23,196 nucleotides of DNA from Firmicutes bacterium UBA2598 (GTDB taxonomy: Bacteria; Bacillota; PH28-bin88), in contig DDKM01000060.1 of NCBI GenBank assembly GCA_002339345.1, positions 74,961-98,156 on the forward strand, given 5' to 3'. Shown here piece by piece: positions 1-7,808 of this stretch. The notes beneath the pieces are model-generated. The model ran no database searches. It worked only from the letters and a program-made list of their open reading frames with translations, and had not been told where the DNA came from. The translations under genes and the position numbers were made by a program. Within the stretch, counting starts at the first letter, position 1. Every line of letters begins with the position of its first letter.

Positions 1-118
1 GAGCTGGAGCAGGTGCCGGAGCTTGGCTAGTTTGTTTTCCACCACAACCACCCATTAGGGAAACCAGTAGAATTGCAAGCACAACCAGAGCGATCATACC
101 GGTTTTTTTCTTGAACAT
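1..118 (-). CDS. Lipoprotein, 5' end only (cut by window edge)
   Basis: An ATG at 118 opens a frame that stays open to base 1, giving 39 codons. The product starts MFKKKTGMIALVV, a basic n-region followed by a hydrophobic stretch, and reaches a lipobox-like LMGGC with the cysteine at residue 25. An Ala/Pro linker (APAPAPA) follows, typical of exported Gram-positive lipoproteins. A good ribosome site (AAGGGGG) lies a few bases upstream. It follows the TRAP permease gene on the same strand after about 150 bases, so it may be a second solute-binding protein of that cassette, but the mature domain lies outside the window and no family can be assigned. Confidence 0.7.
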   Translation of the reverse strand, partial: MFKKKTGMIALVVLAILLVSLMGGCGGKQTSQAPAPAPA

Positions 119-269
119 TTGTTTACCCCCTTCTTAAAGTAGGATCGACAAAACAGGCCCCTAAATTGTTATTTGTTAAGTCAACCCGAAGTCATCCCAC
201 CTCCCCTGGATTGATGCTGTATCAAGGATTGAGGTTTTTGAGGTTTTTTAATTTTGTTTAATATTTGCA

Positions 270-2150
270 TTACTTCGCCTTGACAGGTTTCGGAATCTGC
301 AGTTTGGCAAAAAACAACTGGGATACAATTACCAGCAAGGCCAGTATAAACCCAGCCACATCAGTAATACCGCCCGTTTCAATCAACAACAACGCCGCAA
401 CCAGCATCATCCCCCGCTGCAACCAGTTGCTCCTGGCCAGAGCATATCCCTGGACACCGGAAGCCAGCAGCCAGATACCGAACAGGGCGGTTAATGCGGC
501 CCGGACTACCTCCAGGGGCGGTCCGATCAGTAGCAGTTCAGGGCCGTAGGCAAACATGAACGGGACAACAAACGCCGCAATCCCCAGCCTGCTGGCATGC
601 CAAGCGGTCTGCATGGGTGATGACAAAGCCACCCCTGAAGCCGCATAGGCAGCAATCGCCACAGGGGGGGTAATGGCGGAAATACAGGCAAAATAGAGCA
701 CGAACAGGTGCGCCCCGATGGGTGTCAGCCCAAGCTTGACCAAGGCGGGGGCGCCCAGGGTAGCGGTGATAATATAGGCTGCGGATGTGGGTAAACCCAT
801 CCCCAACACCAGGCAGGTCACTGCCGTCAATAGCAGGGCCAGCAGCAGTGAACCGCCGGAAGCGGTAACGATGAGGTTGGAAAAACGCAAACCCAGTCCG
901 GTCAGGGTAACCACCCCGATGATGATACCGGCCGTGGCACAAGCCGCCGCCACCACCAAACTTGCCTTGACACCCGAATCCAGGGCGTCAAGGATCCGCC
1001 TTGGCGTCATCCAGCTCTCCCGGCGGAAAAAGCTGACGGCAACGGTGGTGCCAATGGCCAGCAGGGCAGCCTTGGTTGGCGTATAGAACAGGATGACCAA
1101 GGTGTAAATAATCACCCCCAGGGGAATCAGATAGTAAAACCCACGTTTCAAAACCGTCCATAACACCGGCAACTGCTCCCTGGGCAATCCCTTAAATCCA
1201 CCCTTCACAGCCTCCAGGTGAACCATTACACCCACGGAAACAAAATACAGCAGGGCGGGTAAAATGGCAGCGATAGCTACCTGTCCGTAGGTGATGCCCA
1301 GCATTTCAGCCATGATGAAGGCTGCCGCTCCCATCACCGGCGGCAGCACCTGGCCCCCGGTTGAAGCAACCGCCTCAATGGCACCGGCCACCGGCGGTTT
1401 ATACCCTACCCTTTTCATCAGGGGAATGGTAAATGTGCCGGTAGTCACCACATTGGAAGCGGCTGAACCGGAAATAGTCCCCATCATTGCACTGGACACC
1501 ACAGCGGTCATCGCCGGGCCGCTTTTGGCTTTCCCAGCCAGGGCGTAGGCCATGTCCACGAAAAATTCACCACCACCCGACTTTTCCAAAAACGCTCCGA
1601 ACAACACAAACAGGATGATGAAGGTGGCGGATACACCCAAAGGGGTACCATAAATACCTTCAGTGGTGAACACCAGTTGCTCGATAATCTGGGTGAAGCC
1701 ATAACCCCGATGGGCCAGAAGGGAAGGCAGGTTACGCCCAAAGTATGCATAGGCCATAAACACAACGGCGATCACCACCAGGCCATTTCCACAGATTCGC
1801 CGGGTGGCCTCCAGCAGAATCAGCAACAACAGGGCGCCCACCACCAGATCCATGGTGCTTAAGCCTACCAGGGCCCGGGCGGCCAGCTGGGTGGGTGAGG
1901 CGAAAAGGGCCATGTACGCCCCGATGAGCACCACCAGCAAGAGGCATGCGGCATCAATGACCCACTTGCACCTGGACTTCAATTTCAACGGATAAAGCAG
2001 GAAAATGAGTACCAGGGCAAAGGTCAGGTGTACTCCCCTTTGCAGCATGGCGGTCATCAACCCAAACCCCGCGGTGTAAATATGAAACAATCCCATGGCC
2101 CAGGCAATTACCGTGGCGGCACTGATACCGGCAAACCATTTCGTCAACAC
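270..2150 (-). CDS. TRAP transporter fused permease (DctQM, 4TM-12TM type)
   Basis: This is the membrane part of a TRAP (tripartite ATP-independent periplasmic) transporter, which uses an ion gradient to import a substrate delivered by a binding protein. At 626 residues, with hydrophobic segments throughout, it has the length of the fused small (DctQ) plus large (DctM) permease that normally accompanies TAXI binding proteins. DctM-like glycine-rich loops are visible, such as SGGGEFFVDMAYALAGKAKS and GTISGSAASNVVTTGTFTIP near residues 190-245, GGQVLPPVMGAAAF, and GMGLPTSAAYII followed by ITPPVAIAAYAASG in the second half. The start is GTG, chosen because GGAGGGGGTGA sits six bases upstream. 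It lies 26 bases after the DUF1850 gene and is probably cotranscribed with it. The substrate cannot be read from the sequence. Confidence 0.93.
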   Translation of the reverse strand: MLTKWFAGISAATVIAWAMGLFHIYTAGFGLMTAMLQRGVHLTFALVLIFLLYPLKLKSRCKWVIDAACLLLVVLIGAYMALFASPTQLAARALVGLSTMDLVVGALLLLILLEATRRICGNGLVVIAVVFMAYAYFGRNLPSLLAHRGYGFTQIIEQLVFTTEGIYGTPLGVSATFIILFVLFGAFLEKSGGGEFFVDMAYALAGKAKSGPAMTAVVSSAMMGTISGSAASNVVTTGTFTIPLMKRVGYKPPVAGAIEAVASTGGQVLPPVMGAAAFIMAEMLGITYGQVAIAAILPALLYFVSVGVMVHLEAVKGGFKGLPREQLPVLWTVLKRGFYYLIPLGVIIYTLVILFYTPTKAALLAIGTTVAVSFFRRESWMTPRRILDALDSGVKASLVVAAACATAGIIIGVVTLTGLGLRFSNLIVTASGGSLLLALLLTAVTCLVLGMGLPTSAAYIITATLGAPALVKLGLTPIGAHLFVLYFACISAITPPVAIAAYAASGVALSSPMQTAWHASRLGIAAFVVPFMFAYGPELLLIGPPLEVVRAALTALFGIWLLASGVQGYALARSNWLQRGMMLVAALLLIETGGITDVAGFILALLVIVSQLFFAKLQIPKPVKAK

Positions 2151-2176
2151 AAATCACCCCCTCCATTGATGACAAT

Positions 2177-2758
2177 CTACGGAAATCCGGCACGGGGAGG
2201 CTTGTACGCAATAAATGTGGCAAGTCGCCTTACGGCTTTGACTTGCACAACAAGGAGCGATCCCTTGGGCACCATGTCCGGAAGAGACAGGACGCGGTCA
2301 CCAGTGATTAAAAACTGTGGCACAGTGTTGGCCACCCGCACCGGCAACAACTCAAACCTGACCTCCCGGTATTTTTCAATCCCTGTTACCCGGGCAAACC
2401 CGTCATCATCCATGTGGAACTCCCCCGGGTATGTCAATTCCCTGGAGTCATAATTAAAAATTTGAAAGGCATGGGCGGTCAATACGAAGCTGGATCCGTC
2501 TTTCACCTTGTAAGTTTCCTCCACCCATCCCCGTTCATAGGAGTGCAAAAACCGCAGACCGAACTTTTGGCCAGGCTGTATAGCTTGAAGGTATACTATT
2601 TTTCCTGACCACCCCTCGGAAAGTGTAAGGGATGGTACCGGCCAGAGCAGGTATGCCATCAGGAGAACCAAACCGATGGCCGATACCAGTACCTTAATCA
2701 ACAACCGCCCGGTTAACCTCTGCTGCCGGGCAGAGGTCAAATAACCACCCGTCAACAC
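2177..2758 (-). CDS. DUF1850 family protein of a TAXI-TRAP cassette
   Basis: A 193-residue protein with a single N-terminal membrane segment (LLIKVLVSAIGLVLLMAYLL, about residues 19-38) and a small extracytoplasmic domain. The domain contains the family-typical stretch LRFLHSYERGWVEETYKV, a histidine-serine motif followed by an acidic valine-rich strand. DUF1850 proteins are commonly encoded next to TAXI-TRAP transporters, and their function is unknown. The gene sits two bases after the TAXI gene stop and 26 bases before the permease, so the three look like one operon. The GTG start at 2758 has only a weak ribosome site. Translational coupling to the TAXI gene is likely, and a start a few codons further in (TTG after GGGTGG) is possible. 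Confidence 0.8.
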   Translation of the reverse strand: MLTGGYLTSARQQRLTGRLLIKVLVSAIGLVLLMAYLLWPVPSLTLSEGWSGKIVYLQAIQPGQKFGLRFLHSYERGWVEETYKVKDGSSFVLTAHAFQIFNYDSRELTYPGEFHMDDDGFARVTGIEKYREVRFELLPVRVANTVPQFLITGDRVLSLPDMVPKGSLLVVQVKAVRRLATFIAYKPPRAGFP

Positions 2759-2760
2759 TA

Positions 2761-3798
2761 CTACTTAAGTTCAGGCGGCAATAAGTTGGCGGGAATGGTC
2801 ATACCCTTTTCTTTGTAGTATTTGACTGCTCCAGGATGAAGGGGTACGGTCATTCCGTCCAGGGCTGTAGCGAGGGTCATGTCAGCGGCCACGGCATGGA
2901 CGTCCTTCCATTCATCCCGGTATTCCCAAACTGCCTTGGTAATCTGGTAGGCATCCTCCTCGGACATGTCCGCCCGCGTCACGACGGTCCCGCGGTAGCT
3001 CATGGTCAGTACATCCTTGTCTTGCCCGGGATAAGACCCGGCTTTGATGGTATGGGGCAACCAGCCAGGCATTTCGGCCACCAGCTTGTCAATAATTTCC
3101 TTGTCTAGGGAAATCAGTTTCATGCCATTGGTTACCGCAAACTCCGTGAAGGAACCGGTCGGCACCGGCATCAGGGACATGGACAGATCAAGGTTATTGT
3201 CCTTCATGGCGGTCACCTGTTCCGGCACGGATAGAAACTGTTCCTGGACATCGTCATAGGTGAAACCGTACTTATTCAGGACAGCCTTGTTGTAAACCTC
3301 TGTGCCACTACCCGGAGCTCCCACACCCAGCTTCCGGTTCTTGACATCCTTGAGACTGTTGACGGGGCTATTTTTCGGTGCGATAAAGTGGGCCACGGTA
3401 CCGTAGCTGGACATCAGGCCCCGGATGTTATCCATCTTCTTCCCTTCATACACTCCGGTGCCGGTAATGGCCTGGTAGGCGATATCCGGCATCACGAAGG
3501 CCATATCCACTTTCTTTTCCGCCAGATTGCGCAAATTCTCCAGGGTTGCCGCGCCCGTTTCCGCATTGGCCTGGATGTTCGGCGCGTATTTGGTGATCAC
3601 CGCCGCCATACCCCCACCGATCACATACCAGGCACCGGCAGTGGAAGCGGTGGCAATGGATACCCATTTCTTTTCCGGCGGCTTGGGAGCTTCCTTGGTG
3701 GTCTCCGGTGCCTTGCTACCTCCACAACCGCTCACCGCCAGGGAAATTACCAACAAACAAACCACCAAAATGGAAAGGGTTCCCCTTTTTTTCAACAT
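2761..3798 (-). CDS. TAXI family TRAP transporter solute-binding lipoprotein
   Basis: The extracytoplasmic binding protein of the TRAP cassette, 345 residues. It has a lipoprotein signal: basic MLKKRG, a hydrophobic core and the lipobox AVSGC with cysteine 25, followed by a Lys/Pro/Glu-rich linker. The mature part opens with the signature region WVSIATASTAGAWYVIGGGM, then ETGAATLENLRNL and DMAFVMPDIAYQAITG, as in TAXI (TRAP-associated extracytoplasmic immunogenic) proteins. The C-terminal half contains LHPGAVKYYKEKG, also usual in the family. The ATG has GGGGG eight bases upstream. It is the first gene of the cassette and follows a long gene-free stretch with short repeats that may hold its promoter. 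The ligand is unknown; family members include binders of glutamate and other carboxylates. Confidence 0.93.
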   Translation of the reverse strand: MLKKRGTLSILVVCLLVISLAVSGCGGSKAPETTKEAPKPPEKKWVSIATASTAGAWYVIGGGMAAVITKYAPNIQANAETGAATLENLRNLAEKKVDMAFVMPDIAYQAITGTGVYEGKKMDNIRGLMSSYGTVAHFIAPKNSPVNSLKDVKNRKLGVGAPGSGTEVYNKAVLNKYGFTYDDVQEQFLSVPEQVTAMKDNNLDLSMSLMPVPTGSFTEFAVTNGMKLISLDKEIIDKLVAEMPGWLPHTIKAGSYPGQDKDVLTMSYRGTVVTRADMSEEDAYQITKAVWEYRDEWKDVHAVAADMTLATALDGMTVPLHPGAVKYYKEKGMTIPANLLPPELK

Positions 3799-4412
3799 CC
3801 CCTAAACCCCCTGAATAATTTTTCTTTTCCAGGCGAATGAACCTCCGCGAATAACCATTGGAGCGAAAATTACCCTTTATCGAAAATTCACATTTCTGGT
3901 GCTACCCGTCTTTCCACCCCCCTCCTGAAATATAACTGGCTTTCCTGGTCGACTGGCTACGGTCATATGTACATGCAAAAAGTTTGCCAAGAAGGAATTT
4001 TCTGAATGTTGGTTTTGGTCCTAGCTCTTCCACTTTGGATCTGGATTTCCTTAATGCACTGCAGCATTCTTTATTCTCCAGCGCATGGATAATGGATGAA
4101 GGGGCGTATAGATGATACTGAAAAAGGCTTTCGGTCCGTTCTTTGGCGGCATAATACCGAAGGAAAGGGGACCTCACTCCAGTGATGCAGACTGGGTTCA
4201 AGGTTTTCCAAAAACCAATCTACATAAAAGGAGTCAAGCCCCCTTATTTGCTATTCAGCAGTCAGCAACATTTCCCTTTTTATAACTAATAAGAATTGGG
4301 TTCCCCAACAGAGGGAAGTCCGCCAGTCATCGCTACTTCCTCCCGTCCCCTACAAAACTCTTCGTGAAACAGTAGTAGGCACCTGACAGTTTTCCCTCTC
4401 CTGTAGTCCATG
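3799..4412. other. Gene-free stretch upstream of the TAXI-TRAP cassette
   Basis: No convincing gene is visible in these roughly 600 bases. A minus-strand frame of 99 codons (3902-4201) lacks an obvious ribosome site and does not match a family I can name with confidence. One segment (KSRSKVEELGPKPTFRKFLLGK) loosely resembles the linker between a sensor domain and the AAA+ domain of sigma-54 activators, so a decayed regulator is possible but unproven. The last 70 bases before the TAXI gene carry CGAA-type repeats, listed separately. Confidence 0.5.
3833..3888. repeat. Four CGAA-type short repeats before the TAXI gene
   Basis: GCGAAT occurs at 3833-3838 and 3847-3852, GCGAAA at 3863-3868, and CGAAAATT at 3881-3888. 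The eight-base word CGAAAATT is itself repeated exactly at 3864-3871 and 3881-3888. Spacings are 14-17 bases, within 35-90 bases of the TAXI start. This may be an operator array, but with such short words chance cannot be excluded. Confidence 0.3.
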
Positions 4413-4445
4413 GAAAAAACAAAACCAGCTGTACATTTGCTGGTT
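4413..4445 (-). terminator. Intrinsic terminator after the coiled-coil gene
   Basis: On the minus strand, AACCAGC pairs with GCTGGTT (seven base pairs, nine-base loop) and is followed directly by TTGTTTTTT. It lies about 65 bases beyond the stop of the coiled-coil gene and separates that gene from the TRAP cassette. Confidence 0.85.
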
Positions 4446-4510
4446 GATCTATCTTACTGTGCTTGCCCTTCACCCTATGGGTAACTAGGGTTTTGGCCCG
4501 GTACTGTCTG

Positions 4511-4918
4511 TCAGTTGGCCACTGCCTTCTTGATGACCCTGATATCTACATCATGGTCATTGATTCTTCTAATTAACCCGGCTACATCGCCCTTCAGGTA
4601 ATTCATATCTTCCGCCAATCGGGCAACAGTTGCAGCAGTAACTGCGGTTCGCTCTTCCAGCTTACGCAGGATTAGACCATGTTCTTCTTTCAGGCCATTT
4701 ACTGCTACTTCCACATTTACCAGACGGGTCTCCAGTCCATCCATACGCCATTCCTGCTTGTCCATGCGCTGTTCCAATCCGTCCATCCGTGCTTCCAATC
4801 CGCCCATCCGTGCTTCCAATCCGTCCATGCGCTGTTCCAGCTTGTCCAAACGGGTCGTAACCTCTGTTTTGAAATCCCGCATCTCATGTAACAGCTGTTC
4901 CAGCAGTTTCTCGCTCAT
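4511..4918 (-). CDS. Small heptad-repeat coiled-coil protein, function unknown
   Basis: A soluble 135-residue protein dominated by consecutive seven-residue units of the form LEaRMDG between about residues 24 and 75 (LEQRMDG, LEARMGG, LEARMDG, LEQRMDK, QEWRMDG, LETRLVN, VEVAVNG). A second helical region follows (VARLAEDMNYLKGDVAGLIR). Leucine/valine at one core position and methionine/leucine at the other predict a long parallel coiled coil. No signal peptide or enzyme motif is seen. The ATG has a strong GGAAGGGGGG ribosome site, and the gene ends with its own terminator, so it is a single-gene transcript independent of its neighbours. Proteins like this occur widely in Clostridia without assigned roles. 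Confidence 0.8.
   Translation of the reverse strand: MSEKLLEQLLHEMRDFKTEVTTRLDKLEQRMDGLEARMGGLEARMDGLEQRMDKQEWRMDGLETRLVNVEVAVNGLKEEHGLILRKLEERTAVTAATVARLAEDMNYLKGDVAGLIRRINDHDVDIRVIKKAVAN
4730..4855 (-). repeat. Tandem 21-bp coding repeats (heptad units)
   Basis: Near-identical 21-base units, clearest at 4772-4792, 4793-4813 and 4814-4834 (plus-strand form TTCCAATCCGTCCATCCGTGC with one to three changes), encode the seven-residue heptads of the coiled-coil protein. DNA-level similarity exceeds what the protein pattern requires, pointing to recent unit duplication. Confidence 0.75.
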
Positions 4919-5014
4919 GGTAGGCCCCCCTTCCGGTTAGCAAACTTGGCTAATCAACACATGTATATTTCAATGCCTGTCATCATTTTCCTGCCGTGGA
5001 TACATATTTTCCAC

Positions 5015-5065
5015 GCAATAAAAGTGGGATAGACCCTCGACACATGCTACGAAAGCTATCCCACT
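5015..5065 (-). terminator. Probable terminator of the eut operon
   Basis: AGTGGGATAG (5023-5032) and CTATCCCACT (5056-5065) form a perfect ten-base-pair stem with a 23-base loop. On the minus strand the stem runs straight into TTTTATTG. It starts about 30 bases after the PduL stop. A second small hairpin (CGTGGA at 4995-5000 with TCCACG at 5010-5015) follows immediately. The loop is long for a terminator, but position and U-tract fit. Confidence 0.65.
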
Positions 5066-5095
5066 GCTCGATTAACCCTATCTCAGCTACTCGAC

Positions 5096-5761
5096 TTACA
5101 CGATTTCCAAAAGGTCACCGTTTTGCAGCGAAGCGGCGTTGGCCTCATCGATGTCCAGGTGCATTTCCAGGCGGTAGTCGTTGTTGATCCGGACCAATAC
5201 CTCGGTGAAAATCACTCCCCTGGGGCCCGCACTTTTAATACTAACCCGGTCGCCGTCCCGCACCCCTAACAGTCGGGCGGTAGAGGGGTGCATGTGAATA
5301 TGACGTGCGGCAATGATGCACCCTTCCTTAAGGGTGACCGAACCAGCCGGGCCTACCAGGGTTATGCCAGCAGAACCCGCCAGGTCACCAGAGTCCCGGA
5401 TGGGAGCCTGCACCCCCAGCCGGAAACAATCAGAAACTGATATTTCCACCTGGGTCTGCCTGCGGAGCGGACCCAGCACCCTCACCTTCTCGATGACTCC
5501 CTTGGGTCCCACTAAAGTTACCTGCTGTTCGCTGACATATTGTCCCGGTTGGGACAAGTCCCGCAGAGCGGTTAATCTTGCTTCCGGACCAAAGAGGGTG
5601 CGCAAGTCACCGGCGGAGAGATGGACATGACGGTTGGAAATTCCCACGGGAATTTTAATCTCTCCCGGAGCTGGCCACTCCCCTACGGCCTGTTGTTGCA
5701 AATATTGCCGAACCACTTCGGTTACCACCGCTACCAGCCGTTCGGTATCCAACCACTTCAC
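5096..5761 (-). CDS. pduL: Phosphate propanoyl/acetyltransferase (PduL type)
   Basis: Converts acetyl-CoA and phosphate to acetyl phosphate and CoA inside the microcompartment. The 221-residue protein has the PduL order: an N-terminal amphipathic helix (RLVAVVTEVVRQYLQQQ, residues 8-24) that fits an encapsulation peptide, a linker, then two beta-barrel domains. The metal-binding histidines are in SNRHVHLS (His45, His47) and AARHIHMHPS, and the C-terminal MHLDIDEANAA is typical. It replaces the unrelated EutD phosphotransacetylase of enteric bacteria. Start: GTG at 5761 with AAGG a few bases upstream; it follows the dehydrogenase stop by 22 bases. It is the last gene of the operon, with a terminator just beyond. 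Confidence 0.93.
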   Translation of the reverse strand: MKWLDTERLVAVVTEVVRQYLQQQAVGEWPAPGEIKIPVGISNRHVHLSAGDLRTLFGPEARLTALRDLSQPGQYVSEQQVTLVGPKGVIEKVRVLGPLRRQTQVEISVSDCFRLGVQAPIRDSGDLAGSAGITLVGPAGSVTLKEGCIIAARHIHMHPSTARLLGVRDGDRVSIKSAGPRGVIFTEVLVRINNDYRLEMHLDIDEANAASLQNGDLLEIV

Positions 5762-5783
5762 CTGCCTTTTGAGGACGGCCCTT

Positions 5784-7229
5784 TCACCGCTGTAATTGAG
5801 CCAATACCTGGCGGACGATCAGGGCAATTTCTTCCTGGGAATACCCTCCCACTACACGGCGAGCGGAATCCTCTCGGCCGGATTGGGTCAGGCCGTAGGC
5901 CATCCTTTTAATATTGATCAGGTGCCTGGGAGTAACATTGTCCGAGGTGCTGCTACCGCCCCAAGTACCGCAGCCCAGGGTTAGGGCAGGCGCCAGGCCG
6001 GTGGTGTAGCCGATGGCCCCCTGGGAGGCCGGTGTGTTGACCAGGATACGGAATACCGGTTTACGGGCAAACTCCCTGATCACCGCCTCATCCCGGGAGT
6101 GGATGGCAAAACTGTGGCCAATACCGCCCAGTTTTAGCAGTTCGATACTGAGCAGGCAGGCGGCATGCCAGTCCTTGACGGAGTAAAAGGCCAGCACCGG
6201 AGTGAGTTTTTCATAAGACAGAGGGTACTCGGGACCATACCCGTCCAATGGGGCTACAAGGATGCGGGTACCTTCAGGAACTTTGATCCCTGCCCGTTCG
6301 GCCACCACTTTGGCGCTCCGGCCGACCAGAAGGGGATTCATACCACCCCGGGGCTGCATCACCACCTGGCTGACAGCCTTGGTTTCTTCCTTACTCAAGA
6401 AATAAGCGCCTTGGGCTTCCATTTCCGCCACTACCCGGTCCTTAATGGGCTCATCGGCAATCACTGCCTGTTCGGAGGCGCAAATGACCCCGTTATCAAA
6501 GGTTTTACTAAGGAAAATATCTGCAACTGCCTGTCTGATGTCTGCTGTACGCTCAATAAATGCCGGCACGTTGCCGGGGCCGACGCCATAGGCAGGTTTA
6601 CCAGCACTGTAGGCCGCCTTAACCATGGCACTGCCACCGGTAGCCAGAATAACGGCAATATGGTCGTGATGCATCAACTCATTGGTGGCCGCCATGGTTG
6701 TTTTGGAAAGGCACCCAATAATGCCCTCGGGCGCCCCTGCCCCAACCGCTGCCTCGTGCATAACCTGGGCAGCGGCATAGGTACACCTAGCCGCGTTGGG
6801 ATGGGGCGAAAAAACAATCCCGTTACCCGCTTTAAGAGCAATGAGCGCCTTATAAATGGTGGTAGAGGTAGGGTTGGTGGAAGGGATGATGCCCAAAACC
6901 ACGCCCATGGGAGCAGCATACTCAATTACCCGCTGCTGGTGATCCTCATTGATCACTCCAACGGTTTTGATGTCCTTGATGAAGTTATAGACATTTATGG
7001 AGGCAAATAGATTCTTGGTCACCTTATCGGCGAAAACGCCAAACTTGGTCTCATCCACCGCCATGCGGGCCAACCATTCGGCATTGGCCTGACCTGCCCC
7101 AGCCATGGCCGCCACAATTTTATCAATGGCTTCTGCCGTGTATTCAGCAAGGGCCAGTTGGGCTTCCCTGGCTTTACGGGCCAAATCCCGGGCTTCCTGG
7201 ATGGAACTCAGGTCGTAATCTAAGGCCAA
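5784..7229 (-). CDS. eutE: CoA-acylating acetaldehyde dehydrogenase (EutE/PduP type)
   Basis: Oxidises acetaldehyde to acetyl-CoA with NAD+ and CoA. The 481-residue aldehyde dehydrogenase fold includes PSTNPTSTTIYKAL (cofactor region), ATGGSAMVKAAY, and the catalytic cysteine Cys250 in FDNGVICASEQAV. The enteric EutE N-terminal encapsulation helix is absent, and the protein begins almost directly with the catalytic core (SSIQEARDLARKAREAQ). Instead, an amphipathic helix after a linker sits at the very C-terminus (YSQEEIALIVRQVLAQLQR), resembling the targeting helices of PduL and EutC here. The start is TTG with GGAGGGAG about seven bases upstream. It lies 17 bases after the tailed shell protein. 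No partner alcohol dehydrogenase gene is found in the window. Confidence 0.95.
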   Translation of the reverse strand: MALDYDLSSIQEARDLARKAREAQLALAEYTAEAIDKIVAAMAGAGQANAEWLARMAVDETKFGVFADKVTKNLFASINVYNFIKDIKTVGVINEDHQQRVIEYAAPMGVVLGIIPSTNPTSTTIYKALIALKAGNGIVFSPHPNAARCTYAAAQVMHEAAVGAGAPEGIIGCLSKTTMAATNELMHHDHIAVILATGGSAMVKAAYSAGKPAYGVGPGNVPAFIERTADIRQAVADIFLSKTFDNGVICASEQAVIADEPIKDRVVAEMEAQGAYFLSKEETKAVSQVVMQPRGGMNPLLVGRSAKVVAERAGIKVPEGTRILVAPLDGYGPEYPLSYEKLTPVLAFYSVKDWHAACLLSIELLKLGGIGHSFAIHSRDEAVIREFARKPVFRILVNTPASQGAIGYTTGLAPALTLGCGTWGGSSTSDNVTPRHLINIKRMAYGLTQSGREDSARRVVGGYSQEEIALIVRQVLAQLQR

Positions 7230-7246
7230 TTTTCTCCCTCCTTTCC

Positions 7247-7777
7247 TTATTTTTCTGGGGAGAATCCTCTCGGTGTTAATTCATTTTCCTTGGCCTGTAA
7301 TATTTCGGTAATCAGGGTTTCCTTGTTGGCCCGGGATATTTCGCGCCCTTTAATCGGCAAACTTTCCATCTGCCGGGCTAACCGCCGCAGTTCTACCACT
7401 GGCAAGGACTCCAGATAATCCCGGTCAAGGGCGGCCAGAAGGTACCGGACTGTCTCTGGAGAGTCTGGCATAGGCACCTCCGGTTCGCTGGCCCCGCTGG
7501 GCTGTGGTCCCCCCAGTAATATGGGGAGATCGGCCAAGGGCCTGGGAATCACATGTTGACCAACCAGGAGGCCCATCCTGCTAGCTGCCGCACTGCCGGC
7601 GCTGACCGCCGCCTGCACGGCCGCCACATCACCGGACAATACCACAGTTACCAAACCACCGGTTACCTTTTGGCAACCCAAGAGGTTCACCGCTGCTGTC
7701 TTGAGGGCAGTGTCTGCTCCTTCCAGAGCTGCTGTCATGCCCATGGTTTCTATCAGTCCCAGTGCCGGCTGTGTCAT
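7247..7777 (-). CDS. BMC shell protein with Rho_N/SAP-like C-terminal module
   Basis: Residues about 5-85 form one BMC domain (ALGLIETMGMTAALEGADTA, then GDVAAVQAAVSAG and HVIPRP), so it should assemble as a shell hexamer. A Pro/Gly-rich linker (about 88-108) leads to an extra helical module. Within it, residues 122-164 (LESLPVVELRRLARQ, then GREISRANKETLITEIL) have the spacing of Rho N-terminal or SAP-type helix-extended-helix nucleic-acid-binding motifs: L-x-x-L-x-x-x-E-L-R-x-L-A followed by K-x-x-L-I-x-x-I-L. Enteric EutK likewise carries a C-terminal nucleic-acid-binding-like domain on a BMC domain, but of winged-helix type. I chose ATG 7777; a TTG one codon earlier is also in reach of AGGGG. 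The module assignment is by pattern only. Confidence 0.85.
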   Translation of the reverse strand: MTQPALGLIETMGMTAALEGADTALKTAAVNLLGCQKVTGGLVTVVLSGDVAAVQAAVSAGSAAASRMGLLVGQHVIPRPLADLPILLGGPQPSGASEPEVPMPDSPETVRYLLAALDRDYLESLPVVELRRLARQMESLPIKGREISRANKETLITEILQAKENELTPRGFSPEK

Positions 7778-7808
7778 CAATCTAAACCCCTCTACCTACC
7801 TGATTACT

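Noticed and set aside
6165..7010. Long plus-strand open frame of 281 codons
   Set aside because: Lies fully antisense to the acetaldehyde dehydrogenase gene, has no ribosome site or recognisable domain, and its composition is that of a reverse-complement shadow.
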